Below are positions 48,601 to 55,637 of a stretch of 64,000 nucleotides of DNA, one piece after another. The translations under genes were made by a program, and so were the position numbers. The stretch is from an uncultured Verrucomicrobiales bacterium (lineage in GTDB: Bacteria > Verrucomicrobiota > Verrucomicrobiia > Verrucomicrobiales > Akkermansiaceae): positions 27,281 through 91,280 of the forward strand of contig CALCWC010000087.1 of the NCBI GenBank assembly GCA_937905985.1, read 5' to 3'. How positions within the stretch are numbered: the stretch's first letter is position 1; each line of letters begins with the position of its first letter. The notes under the pieces are model-generated. The model was not told the DNA's origin. It did no database searches and was given only the letters and a program-made list of their open reading frames with translations.

Positions 48601-51286
48601 CACGCTTACCCTCAACGGCGGCGCGGCCTACCTTGCCCTGGAGGATGGCCTGGACCACGTGGCCCGTATCGGCCAGAATGAAAATGGCGACGTGGTGCTG
48701 ACCATCAGCGTCATCGACACCCTGCAGTGGGTGAGCGAGGACGGCGTGTGGAGCAGCTTCCGCGATTGGGATGCCAACGGCTCCGAATTCACGGAACCCA
48801 CTCCCGCCACTCCCGTCGGCTTCCTGGGAGAGGGCACAGCCCAGGTGGATATCAACGGCGACCGCACTGTGAAGTCCATCCTCCTGGAATCCGTCAACAA
48901 GGACTACACCTTTGTGGGTGAGGGCACGCTGGCGGCACAGAAGATTGATGTCCGCGGCGGCAACCACACCTTCGGCGATGGTACGCACAAGCTCCAGGTC
49001 AAGGTGGAGGACACGGTGGCCATCGGCACCCGCGGCTCTGTCACCGTCACGGACAACACCAAGCTTACCGCAGATGAAATCACCATCGCCGGCAACAACG
49101 TGGGCCTCTTCAACGACGGCCAGATTACCGTGCACAACATCAGCGCCTCCGGTGCCATGATCCGCAACTCCGGCTCCATCACGCTGGACACCGCCTCCGT
49201 GAGCGCCATCGTGGGCAATGCCGGCACCCAGGCCCAGGCCGGAGACATCACCATTACCGAGGGCGGCCAGCTCAACCTGGCCAAGGATTCCCGCATCGGC
49301 TATCTGAATAACGGCGGCGATGTGAACATTGCCGCCGCCAGCCTCGCCCTCCTGCAGGAAACCTCCAAGGGCGGCAACGTCACTGCCGGCACCCTCAACC
49401 TCACGGACGGCACCAACGCCTTCAAGCGCCTGGTGGCCTACACCGTCAACGGCAACACCGGAACCCTCCGCATGGGTGACGGCTCCAACATCCAGAACCT
49501 CCACGGCGAAGGCTCGCTCATCCTCACGGACGGCTATGCCGAGGTGGACAACCCCGGGTACGACCTGCAGAACCTGAGCATTGCGGAAGGCGCGTTCCTG
49601 CGCTTTGGTGCCACGGAATCCCCGCTGGTCCCCACCGGCCACTTCAAGGGCATTGCGGATGTGCTGCCGCAGGACTACCTGTGGACGGAAATCCACGGCA
49701 CATTCACCAACTACGGCACGCTCGTTTCCAACCGCTCGCTCATCTTTGACAAGAAAGTGTCCAACGGTGGCAACCTCACCGCGCCCGCCGTGGCTCTCTC
49801 CAGCTCCGGTAACGTCTTTGGCGATCTCATCACGGATTCCATCATCTTCACCTCTGCGCCGACTGCTTCCGGTCCCATGGTGTATGTGAACCGCCTGGCC
49901 AACTACTCGGAGGACACCTACAACATCCTCGTGGGCTTGGAGGCGGTGCCGGAAATCGCCGGCGCCTATGAGCTCATCTCCGGTTGCGGAACCACCGCCG
50001 CGGAGAGCTGCACGCTCTCCAGCGATGCCCTCGCCAACCTCCGCCGCGAGCACCTCGACGGCACCCTCATGGAGAGGGACGGCAACCTCTGGATTGACAT
50101 CGACTACATGGGTGACAACCACTATCCGGAAATCTCCGACGGCAACGCAGGGCAGGGCGCCAGGCTGGCCAGCGAGGCCTACTTCGAGCTCTCTCCCCAG
50201 CTCAACCGCGACCGCTACCCGGATTTGGCCAAGGCTCTGGACGGCCTGGACAACCATCTGGCGCATGGCCGCCGTGCGGATGCAGACAAGCTCGCCTCCG
50301 CCGTTGCGGGCGCTTCCATCCCCGCCTTGCATGAGGCTATCCGCAGTGATGTGGACCGCCAGCTGCGCGCCATCCGCAACCGCACCACCACCATGGGCAT
50401 CAACAGCTGCTGCACCAATCCCAAGGACCTCCCGTACGTCAACGCCTGGATTAACGCAGAGGGCGACTACCGCCGCATGGATCACGACAAGACCCTCTCC
50501 GGCTACAAGTACAACACCTGGGGCGGCACCGTCGGCATGGACGTGGATGTCACCAGCAACACCACCGCCGGCCTGGCTGTCACCGCCATGTTCGGCAACT
50601 TCAAGTCGGATGCGGCCGACCACCTGGACGGCGACCTGGACAACTACTACCTGACCGCGTTCGTCCGCCACTCCAACCGCTCTTGGGTGCACACCTTCAT
50701 TGCCACCCTGGGCCGCGCGGATGCCGATGTGGACCGCACCGTGAACACGCCCGCCGGGGCCTACACCGCCACCGGCAGCACCACCGGCTCCTCCTTCGGC
50801 CTCATGTATGAGGTTGCGCGCACCTTCGCGCTCACGGAGGATTCCAGCGCCTGCATCCAGCCCGTGTTCAACGTGACCTACATCCACACCTCCATGGACG
50901 GCTTCTCCGAGGGCGGCTCCGATGCCGCGCTCAAGGTGGAGGACATCGACTCCAACGCCGTGACCATTGCCGCGGGCGCTCGCGTGCAGACCGCCTTCGG
51001 CGCGGATGTGTACAACCGCTCCTCCGTGTTTGAGGGCCGCGCGCTTCTCAAGGGCTACCTCGGTGACCGCGACAGCCGCAGCAAGGTGCAGTTCGCCCAG
51101 CTCGGCGCGCTGAGCAACGCAGAGGTGCGCTCCGCAGAGCGTGGCCCGATTGGCCTGGAGGTAGGTGCCGGTCTCTATATCCCCGTCAGCCAGAGCGCCG
51201 GAACCATCTTCTGGGATGCTTCCGTGGAGCTCCGCGCCAAGGACGTGAACATCAACGCCACAATGGGATATAGGTACAACTTCTAA
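45623..51286 (+). CDS. autotransporter with IdeS/Mac-like (C66) cysteine protease head
   Basis: An 1887-residue secreted protease. The signal peptide begins MKLHLPNLLRAAVL. Residues ~40-350 resemble IdeS/Mac cysteine endopeptidases: Cys104 in DDENTCWYNVSANVFTYW, His275 in GAGHAMTSYGFE and the Asp pair 299-300 in ILFANSDD. Residues ~360-1600 are a beta-helical passenger with repeated short strands (such as GGDVNVAKDLTLSAASDN). About 1605-1887 is the C-terminal autotransporter barrel, ending MGYRYNF with the outer-membrane C-terminal Phe. Known C66 enzymes cleave IgG; the substrate here is untested. The lone gene is followed by a terminator. The first gene of this window shares the MKLHLP signal. 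Confidence 0.92.
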   Translation: MKLHLPNLLRAAVLACLAAFPVSNATTLVANGVNPNNITSSTRFFDNGKGYYWQAMGQQPWRGAGQLFNQFGNFSFMGELQPRLRGTTMSLETFAPLLDDENTCWYNVSANVFTYWESVYGVFADPTRTLPYGYTYDKQYMDDLGGTQSLRVDMLFYDTWTNYNGQEAAGGDFMMIAPWYLADNHDFTSLGGPYSVLRNDSTRGGYFSQWFPKDDFEASVKMYREMDGNLPDLTAAANALIDAFGAVDNGDGTYSHTAEGQIAFIGIVSPDGAGHAMTSYGFETNPDGTLKSILFANSDDLEYRTFTLYTGMKDGKIYLYEDEGHTTLWTYGQDERGVDYIWSMDEVEFIPTPKALKDVAEQYNHGQLTWSGTADSWKSGAAKDPDVALPTADGGWVIPVGTTTYAASFTQDRSVRFDDLAAGSAFGGSVNLAENINVPAMTIANTVQDYVFDGGYDHSLRAEELVKEGTGSAVFTNISLFSPQLKVKAGELILGADAMLGGDSSVTVEGGTLAFDGGTAEISGSITATAGEVAVRQYATVHASALTIGENAAITFNVTPTQLSSTLVNASGTVTIDGLVKVNFEDWASKTIVIGQAYRLVSAGTLSVANPEGLLVSSSSIPDIDGYDAVLAVEGNALNLIFTRGNAVYWAGGASGTWNKAEDNVVWAEERGGAPSTYYDSNYYAAHFEGSTSVTTITVGEEIHLTEWNVSGGEYHFTGADQVSPSKRIVVENGGTMVVDKAPQLASAPLIVGEGSSFTMTDDDTFTVWTLENTGTVDIARGSLALRSATTQGGDVNVAKDLTLSAASDNIFDELHVGGAVTYSGDAGMLRVGAGSTINTVSGGILMMRDAGGTVELTTEGTNTLASIIGPGALDVAGSLHLTGNTTYDSTLTVHDTLRLDTATTITNLSAGYIQPEEGAILTVTGALDAPRLAVSSITTFDAPQYYAGSLTSGAMEFSLTDGALESVKAFGFLSGDTVSLLRNIGGTPSWVSTLTLNGGAAYLALEDGLDHVARIGQNENGDVVLTISVIDTLQWVSEDGVWSSFRDWDANGSEFTEPTPATPVGFLGEGTAQVDINGDRTVKSILLESVNKDYTFVGEGTLAAQKIDVRGGNHTFGDGTHKLQVKVEDTVAIGTRGSVTVTDNTKLTADEITIAGNNVGLFNDGQITVHNISASGAMIRNSGSITLDTASVSAIVGNAGTQAQAGDITITEGGQLNLAKDSRIGYLNNGGDVNIAAASLALLQETSKGGNVTAGTLNLTDGTNAFKRLVAYTVNGNTGTLRMGDGSNIQNLHGEGSLILTDGYAEVDNPGYDLQNLSIAEGAFLRFGATESPLVPTGHFKGIADVLPQDYLWTEIHGTFTNYGTLVSNRSLIFDKKVSNGGNLTAPAVALSSSGNVFGDLITDSIIFTSAPTASGPMVYVNRLANYSEDTYNILVGLEAVPEIAGAYELISGCGTTAAESCTLSSDALANLRREHLDGTLMERDGNLWIDIDYMGDNHYPEISDGNAGQGARLASEAYFELSPQLNRDRYPDLAKALDGLDNHLAHGRRADADKLASAVAGASIPALHEAIRSDVDRQLRAIRNRTTTMGINSCCTNPKDLPYVNAWINAEGDYRRMDHDKTLSGYKYNTWGGTVGMDVDVTSNTTAGLAVTAMFGNFKSDAADHLDGDLDNYYLTAFVRHSNRSWVHTFIATLGRADADVDRTVNTPAGAYTATGSTTGSSFGLMYEVARTFALTEDSSACIQPVFNVTYIHTSMDGFSEGGSDAALKVEDIDSNAVTIAAGARVQTAFGADVYNRSSVFEGRALLKGYLGDRDSRSKVQFAQLGALSNAEVRSAERGPIGLEVGAGLYIPVSQSAGTIFWDASVELRAKDVNINATMGYRYNF

Positions 51287-51327
51287 TTTACGATTGACGA
51301 TTTACAATTTACGATTTGTAAGTTAGC
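51285..51327. repeat. half copy of the AT-rich palindromic element
   Basis: Starting in the stop codon of the autotransporter, this 43-bp stretch (ATTTACGATTGACG ... AAGTTAGC) matches the minus-strand sequence of the right arm of the element at 37535-37638, ending at the same GTTAGC. The core and second arm are missing. Confidence 0.55.
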
Positions 51328-51328
51328 A

Positions 51329-51369
51329 CCAAGGCCCGTTCGGTGGAATGCCGGACGGGCCTTGGTTTT
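51329..51369 (+). terminator. intrinsic terminator of the IdeS-like autotransporter
   Basis: A 15-bp stem (51329-51343 with 51351-51365, one G-T pair) followed by TTTT. Confidence 0.9.
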
Positions 51370-51372
51370 CTC

Positions 51373-51401
51373 TTGACTTCACGTTGTCGGAGTGCTATTC
51401 C
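51373..51401 (+). promoter_or_regulatory. promoter of the ART-like two-gene module
   Basis: TTGACT (51373-51378), a 17-bp spacer and TATTCC (51396-51401), ending 8 nt before ATG 51410. Confidence 0.55.
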
Positions 51402-51409
51402 AAGGATGT

Positions 51410-51577
51410 ATGGTGTACACGTCTTCATACGGAACAATTACCCCCACTGAAACGAAGCGACTGCTCGACTTCGTAGAGAAGAAGGTGCGCTCTATCGAAA
51501 ACGCATCGGCTAAGCCCGTTCGCACGCCCCGGAAGAAAAAGGCGGACGCCAAGGGCGCAGCTCGAACGGGGAAGTGA
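51410..51577 (+). CDS. small basic protein, possible antitoxin of the ART-like gene
   Basis: A 55-residue protein. The N-terminus is polar (MVYTSSYGTITPTETKRLLD), a helix follows (DFVEKKVRSIENA), and the C-terminal half is very basic (RTPRKKKADAKGAARTGK), suited to nucleic-acid binding. It lies 27 nt before the ART-like gene and shares its promoter. A second ATG at 51406 is out of frame. The antitoxin role is inferred from position only. Confidence 0.55.
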   Translation: MVYTSSYGTITPTETKRLLDFVEKKVRSIENASAKPVRTPRKKKADAKGAARTGK

Positions 51578-51604
51578 CTTTCCCCTGATTGATTTTCTCG
51601 TGCC

Positions 51605-52195
51605 ATGAATCCGAGCGTTGTTCTGGGCTACCACGGATGCTCTACCGCCACGGCGGACAAGGTGCTGAGCAGCCGGAGTGGAGTGCATCTCAAAACCAGT
51701 AGGAGTTCTTCCGAGTGGCTGGGTAACGGCATCTATTTCTGGGAAAACAGCTACGACCGAGCCTTGCTGTGGGCAAAGGATAAATGCAAAAGGAGTGGTG
51801 AAAAGCCGGACGTTATCGGAGCCGTCATTATTCCAGGAGAGTGTTTGGATTTGACTGATTCCGCTTATCTGCGCGCTTTGGAAAAGATTTCCGGCAGCTT
51901 TGAGAAAATCTACCTTGCCGAACACGCCAAGCCCGTACCGCAGAACAATCTGGGTAGGAATTACCATGCATACGATTGTGCCCTCATCAATTTCTTCCGA
52001 AAAACGATGGAAGAATTGAATGGACGCCATTTCAACACAGTTCGCGCCGCCTTCAATGAAGGGGTCAGCATTGCCGGCAGCTCGTTTTCCACGCTGAACC
52101 ATATCCAATGGGCAGTTTTGACTCCGGAAGAGAGCATTATCGGTTATTTCAGGCCAACCATGTACCACCTGACTCACCATGGGGGATGTGATTAG
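51605..52195 (+). CDS. PARP/ADP-ribosyltransferase-fold protein
   Basis: A 196-residue protein with the motif order of PARP-type ADP-ribosyltransferases: GYHGCS (His10, motif I, NAD binding), WLGNGIYFWENSYDRALLWA (Tyr44, motif II) and HIQWAVLTPEESIIGYF near the end (motif III, with Gln168 where PARPs have Glu). The Glu-to-Gln position matches mono-transferases or inactive forms. GAVIIPGECLDLTD follows motif II as a structural strand. It is compatible with a toxin or a regulatory modifier of protein or nucleic acid. I cannot name a family. Its end overlaps the open frame of the next gene by 17 nt. Confidence 0.65.
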   Translation: MNPSVVLGYHGCSTATADKVLSSRSGVHLKTSRSSSEWLGNGIYFWENSYDRALLWAKDKCKRSGEKPDVIGAVIIPGECLDLTDSAYLRALEKISGSFEKIYLAEHAKPVPQNNLGRNYHAYDCALINFFRKTMEELNGRHFNTVRAAFNEGVSIAGSSFSTLNHIQWAVLTPEESIIGYFRPTMYHLTHHGGCD

Positions 52196-52202
52196 GGAGG
52201 AT

Positions 52203-53297
52203 ATGCCGCAGAAGGCGCGGAAGCGCAGCCGCCGCTGGTTCTTGAAGGGGCTGGCGGGCGCGGGCGCGCTCACCGCCGCAGGGGTGGGCGTGGATTGGCT
52301 CTTGCCGCGCACGCTCTGCCGTCCCGGAGAGTGGAACGGCAAGGCAAGCGACCATTTCAACGGCACGCGCTTCTTCAACCCGGAGCCGTACGAGCCCTAT
52401 TCCACGGGCGATTTGCTCAGCTGGTGCCGAGACCGCTTCTGCAAGGGAGAGTACCCCGATGTGGCGGAACGCCGCTTCACGCCGCAGCTCGCTCCCGCGG
52501 TGGACGGCAAGGCCTGGGAGGCCACGCTGGTCAACCACTCCACCTTCCTGCTGCGCATGGCCGGCTTGAACATCCTCACAGACCCCGTGTGGAGCGACTA
52601 CACCAGCCCTGTGCAGGGTTTCGGCCCCAAGCGCCACCGTCCTGCGGGCATTGCCTGGGATGAGTTGCCGCACATCGACGCCTGCCTGCTCACGCACGAC
52701 CACTACGACCATTTCGACGTGCCCACGCTGCAGCGTTTGCGGGAGCGGGACAACCCGCTGTTCATCGTGCCGCTGGGGTTGAAAAGCCTGCTGGAGTACC
52801 ATTGCGGAGAGTGCCGCGTGGCGGAGCGCGACTGGTGGGAAACCGCGGATGCGGGCAAGCTGCGCGTCACCCTCACCCCCGCGCGCCACTGGAGCAACCG
52901 CTACCGCACGCAGGACACCCGCAACCGCTCGCTCTGGTGCGGCTTCTGGCTGGAAGCTCGCGGCGGCCCCAAGGTGTATTTCGCGGGCGACAGCGCGCGC
53001 AGCCGCTGCTTTGCGGACATCCATGGGCGCCTGGGCGCGCCGGACCTCGCCATCCTGCCCATCGGCCAATACCGCCCGGAGTGGATTCGCCAGAACCACA
53101 CCAGCCCCGCGGATGCCGTGGAGGCCTTCCTCACCCTGCGCGCCCGCATGGGCATCGCCTGCCATTTCGGCACCTGGCAGCTCGCCAACGAGGGCTATCA
53201 GGAAACCCTCGACGACCTCGCCGCCGCCCTCCGCGCACACAACGTGGACCCCGCTCGCTTCCCCGCCCCGGACAACGGCCAAACCCTCCGCGGGTGA
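52203..53297 (+). CDS. Tat-exported metallo-beta-lactamase-fold hydrolase (NAPE-PLD-like)
   Basis: A 364-residue hydrolase. A twin-arginine signal, SRRWFLK followed by GLAGAGALTAAG, directs export in folded form. The fold carries the metal motif LTHDHYDHFD (His-x-His-x-Asp-His), a strand with FAGDSARSR (the metal-bridging Asp) and a later His in GIACHFGTW. NHSTFLLRMAGLNILTDPVW is typical of the NAPE-PLD/UlaG-like branch that cleaves phosphodiesters. The substrate is unknown; a phospholipid or teichoate-like diester is possible. ATG 52203 is chosen as the start of the Tat signal; the frame opens at 52179. Confidence 0.85.
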   Translation: MPQKARKRSRRWFLKGLAGAGALTAAGVGVDWLLPRTLCRPGEWNGKASDHFNGTRFFNPEPYEPYSTGDLLSWCRDRFCKGEYPDVAERRFTPQLAPAVDGKAWEATLVNHSTFLLRMAGLNILTDPVWSDYTSPVQGFGPKRHRPAGIAWDELPHIDACLLTHDHYDHFDVPTLQRLRERDNPLFIVPLGLKSLLEYHCGECRVAERDWWETADAGKLRVTLTPARHWSNRYRTQDTRNRSLWCGFWLEARGGPKVYFAGDSARSRCFADIHGRLGAPDLAILPIGQYRPEWIRQNHTSPADAVEAFLTLRARMGIACHFGTWQLANEGYQETLDDLAAALRAHNVDPARFPAPDNGQTLRG

Positions 53298-53348
53298 TGG
53301 AATGTACAATGGACAAAGTACAAAGTGAAAAGTGTTAGAAAAACAGCC

Positions 53349-53891
53349 ATGAGCGAGGAAAAAGTTTGCTATCCCAACGGGGTGGAGGCGCGTGTAGGGG
53401 ACATTGTGTGGTCCGATGAGGGGCGGAACGTGCGCAAGGTGGTGGAAGTGGTGGCAACGCGTGAGCAGCTTGCCCGGTGGGGCGTGGACGAGTGCGGTGT
53501 CATGCTGGCGTGGCATATCGGCGCGTTTGATGCGGGCGGCATGTTGTATATCGGCCGCGCCTTCTTTGAGGAGGAGGGGATAGAGCCGGTCGATCCCCAG
53601 TATTTGCGCGAAATTGAGGAAATGTTCCGTCGTCTGGGCGAATCGCTGGGCATCCCCATCTGGGGGAACCCGCAATACGCCTACTACCCGGTGCTTCATG
53701 TCGAGGCCCATGGCGGGGAGGTGTGGCATCTGTACTTCCAGCCCGCTGCGGATGCAAGGAACGCCCTGGAGACCGAGCGCTGCTTCCGCTGCAACCCCGG
53801 CAACGGCGCGTTCGAGGAAATAACCGATTCCGCCCAGCAGACCCGCGCATGCGGCTTGCCCATCCCCCGCGGCGGCGGCCCGGCCATTTAG
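53349..53891 (+). CDS. hypothetical protein, unknown
   Basis: A 180-residue soluble protein of unknown function. It begins YPNGVEARVGDIVWSDEGRN, a beta-rich opening, continues with an acidic helical stretch (EEEGIEPVDPQYLREIEEMF) and ends in a Cys-containing tail (CFRCNPGNGAFEEI, then QTRACGLPIPRGG). No signal peptide or membrane segment is visible. It lies 51 nt after the hydrolase gene, across an AT-rich patch, and may share its transcript. ATG 53349 follows ACAGCC. Confidence 0.6.
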   Translation: MSEEKVCYPNGVEARVGDIVWSDEGRNVRKVVEVVATREQLARWGVDECGVMLAWHIGAFDAGGMLYIGRAFFEEEGIEPVDPQYLREIEEMFRRLGESLGIPIWGNPQYAYYPVLHVEAHGGEVWHLYFQPAADARNALETERCFRCNPGNGAFEEITDSAQQTRACGLPIPRGGGPAI

Positions 53892-53939
53892 CATGTCCGT
53901 GTTTGCACCCCATGTGTGTACACACAACGCGTGCCAACA

Positions 53940-53993
53940 AACAAATCCCAAATCCTACATCTTAAATCCTAAATCCCAAATTCCCCATTCCTC
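53940..53993. repeat. AT-rich imperfect tandem repeat
   Basis: Words of the form AAATCCTAAATCCCAAAT repeated four to five times. This kind of patch occurs elsewhere in the window's intergenic DNA (53302-53337, 37535-37638). No gene is visible in 53892-54047. Confidence 0.4.
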
Positions 53994-54007
53994 CCCGTGG
54001 TTTTGGC

Positions 54008-54036
54008 TTGATACCGCGCCTGCGCGCTGGTATGCT
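54008..54036 (+). promoter_or_regulatory. promoter of the zinc metallopeptidase gene
   Basis: TTGATA (54008-54013), a 17-bp spacer, then TGG and TATGCT (54031-54036). The box ends 11 nt before ATG 54048. The sequence around the -10 (GG TATGCTGACAGGCA) repeats that at the fabD promoter. Confidence 0.65.
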
Positions 54037-54047
54037 GACAGGCACGT

Positions 54048-54839
54048 ATGATGTCTTTCTTACAGGTCTTGGCACAGTGGGCCCCGGATGCATCCGAGGT
54101 GAACGACCTTTCCATGGGCGGCTTTTCCACGGCTATGGCAAACCCTGCCACCATGCTGGGTATCATCCTGCTGGCGGTGATGGGGCTCCTGGGTGCGGTG
54201 GTGCAGAAGAGGCTCATGTCCGTGATGAACAAATACTCCGAGATGGAGGCCCCCGTCAGCGGCGCGGAGACCGCCCGCCGCATGCTGGAGCAGAACGGCA
54301 TCCGTGATGTGCGCGTGGTCAGCACCAAGGGCAAGCTTACCGACCACTACAACCCTGCGGACAAAACCGTGAACCTCTCCGAGGTGGTGTACAAGTGCAA
54401 CAGCGTCACCGCCATGGCCGTGGCCGCGCACGAGTGCGGACACGCCGTGCAGCACGCCACATCCTACCCGTGGCTGCGCCTGCGCTCGTCCATCGTGCCC
54501 ATGGTGAACATCGGCTCCCGCCTGGGGCAGGTGGTCTTCATCGCGGGTCTGGCTCTGGTGGGAGCCAACGGCAACACCATCGTGGCTTGGGTGGGCCTGG
54601 CCCTCTTCGCCTGCACCTCCATCTTTGCCTTCGTCACCCTACCCGTGGAGTTCAACGCCTCGCGCCGCGCCCTCAAGTGGCTGGAGGAAAGCGGTATAGC
54701 CAACGGCGCCATGCACGACCACGCGCAGACCGCCCTCAAGTGGGCCGCCATGACCTATGTGTCCGCCGCGCTGTCCTCTCTGGCCCAGCTGGTGTACTAT
54801 GCCGGGCTCATCTTCTCCCGCGCTTCCAGTCGCCGCTGA
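54048..54839 (+). CDS. zinc metallopeptidase of the YugP type
   Basis: A 263-residue membrane protease: a first helix (about 32-50), then AAHECGHAVQH (His-Glu-x-x-His, about 127-137), the zinc motif of the family, then two further helices (VVFIAGLALVGANG and IVAWVGLALFACTSIFAF) and VEFNASRRALKWLEESG, where a Glu may be the third ligand. It would cleave membrane or exported proteins as quality control. The start MMSF has two adjacent Met codons; 54048 is used. The FHA gene begins 20 nt after its stop. Confidence 0.9.
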   Translation: MMSFLQVLAQWAPDASEVNDLSMGGFSTAMANPATMLGIILLAVMGLLGAVVQKRLMSVMNKYSEMEAPVSGAETARRMLEQNGIRDVRVVSTKGKLTDHYNPADKTVNLSEVVYKCNSVTAMAVAAHECGHAVQHATSYPWLRLRSSIVPMVNIGSRLGQVVFIAGLALVGANGNTIVAWVGLALFACTSIFAFVTLPVEFNASRRALKWLEESGIANGAMHDHAQTALKWAAMTYVSAALSSLAQLVYYAGLIFSRASSRR

Positions 54840-54859
54840 TACCATATCCCCATCGCCCC

Positions 54860-55516
54860 ATGCCGGATGAGCCCCAGAACGCCGACAAGGCCGCGCTCGC
54901 AGAACTGCGGGAGCGCGCCCGCGTGCTGGAGATGGAGCTCGCCGCCGTGCGCGCCAGCATCGGTGATGTTTCCGCCCGTGTGAACGCTGCGGAGGAAGCG
55001 GATTGGGACCACCCCATCTCCATAGCCGCGCCGTCGCCCGGCGGTGCAGGGGAGGCGCCTTCTGTGCGCCCGGCCGCCTACCTGCAGCCCCTGCCGCCGT
55101 ATGATGCCCTGCGCCTCAAGTGGGATCTCGGCTCCGGGCTGGAGGCCCGCCGCCCGCGGGCCGTGAGCCACCGCGATGCCCCCACCAACGCCGTGCTCCA
55201 CCTTTCCGGCCGCCTGCCGGACGGCACGCCCTGGGAGACCCACATCCCGTTCTCCGAGATGGCGGGCGCGGACGGCATCGTCATCGGCCGCGAACCCCGC
55301 TGCGCCCAAGTGGTGATCAACCACGCCTGCGTCTCCCGCGAGCACGCGCGCCTGGAGCTCACGGACGACGGCTTGGTCATCACGGACCTCGGCTCCCTCA
55401 ACGGCATTGCCATCAACGAGCGCGAGTTCTCCTCTGCCGACTACCGCGTCCCGCTCCGCCACGGTGATGTCCTCACCGTCGGCACCATTCCCCTCCTCAC
55501 GGAAATCATCCGCTGA
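54860..55516 (+). CDS. FHA-domain protein
   Basis: A 218-residue protein. The N-terminal part is helical and polar (LAELRERARVLEMELAAVRA, about 15-35), the middle is Pro/Ala-rich, and the C-terminal ~95 residues form a forkhead-associated domain: IVIGREPRCAQVVINHACVS (about 138-157), REHARLEL, then LGSLNGIAIN. This binds phosphothreonine peptides, so the protein is a signalling adaptor, though no kinase gene is nearby. It likely shares the transcript of the metallopeptidase. Confidence 0.85.
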   Translation: MPDEPQNADKAALAELRERARVLEMELAAVRASIGDVSARVNAAEEADWDHPISIAAPSPGGAGEAPSVRPAAYLQPLPPYDALRLKWDLGSGLEARRPRAVSHRDAPTNAVLHLSGRLPDGTPWETHIPFSEMAGADGIVIGREPRCAQVVINHACVSREHARLELTDDGLVITDLGSLNGIAINEREFSSADYRVPLRHGDVLTVGTIPLLTEIIR

Positions 55517-55521
55517 TTTTT

Positions 55522-55548
55522 TTGACATTTTTTCATTTTTTGTCACAA
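55522..55548. promoter_or_regulatory. inverted repeat in the T-rich leader of the alpha-2-macroglobulin gene
   Basis: TTGACA at 55522-55527 and TGTCACAA at 55541-55548 form an inverted repeat (TGACA/TGTCA) separated by a T-rich 13-nt stretch. TTGACA could act as a -35 box, but no good -10 lies 17 bp away (ACAAAT at 55545-55550). The repeat may be an operator. Confidence 0.35.
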
Positions 55549-55637
55549 ATTCCTGGAAAGGCGGCTTATATGGAATAGAAAGACCTTGCCAAGCGGCGGG
55601 GCAATCCTTATCATCATACAATAATCCCCCATCAACT

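Noticed and set aside
51406..51408. ATG at 51406 as the start of the small basic protein
   Set aside because: It is not in frame with the downstream coding sequence; ATG 51410 is.
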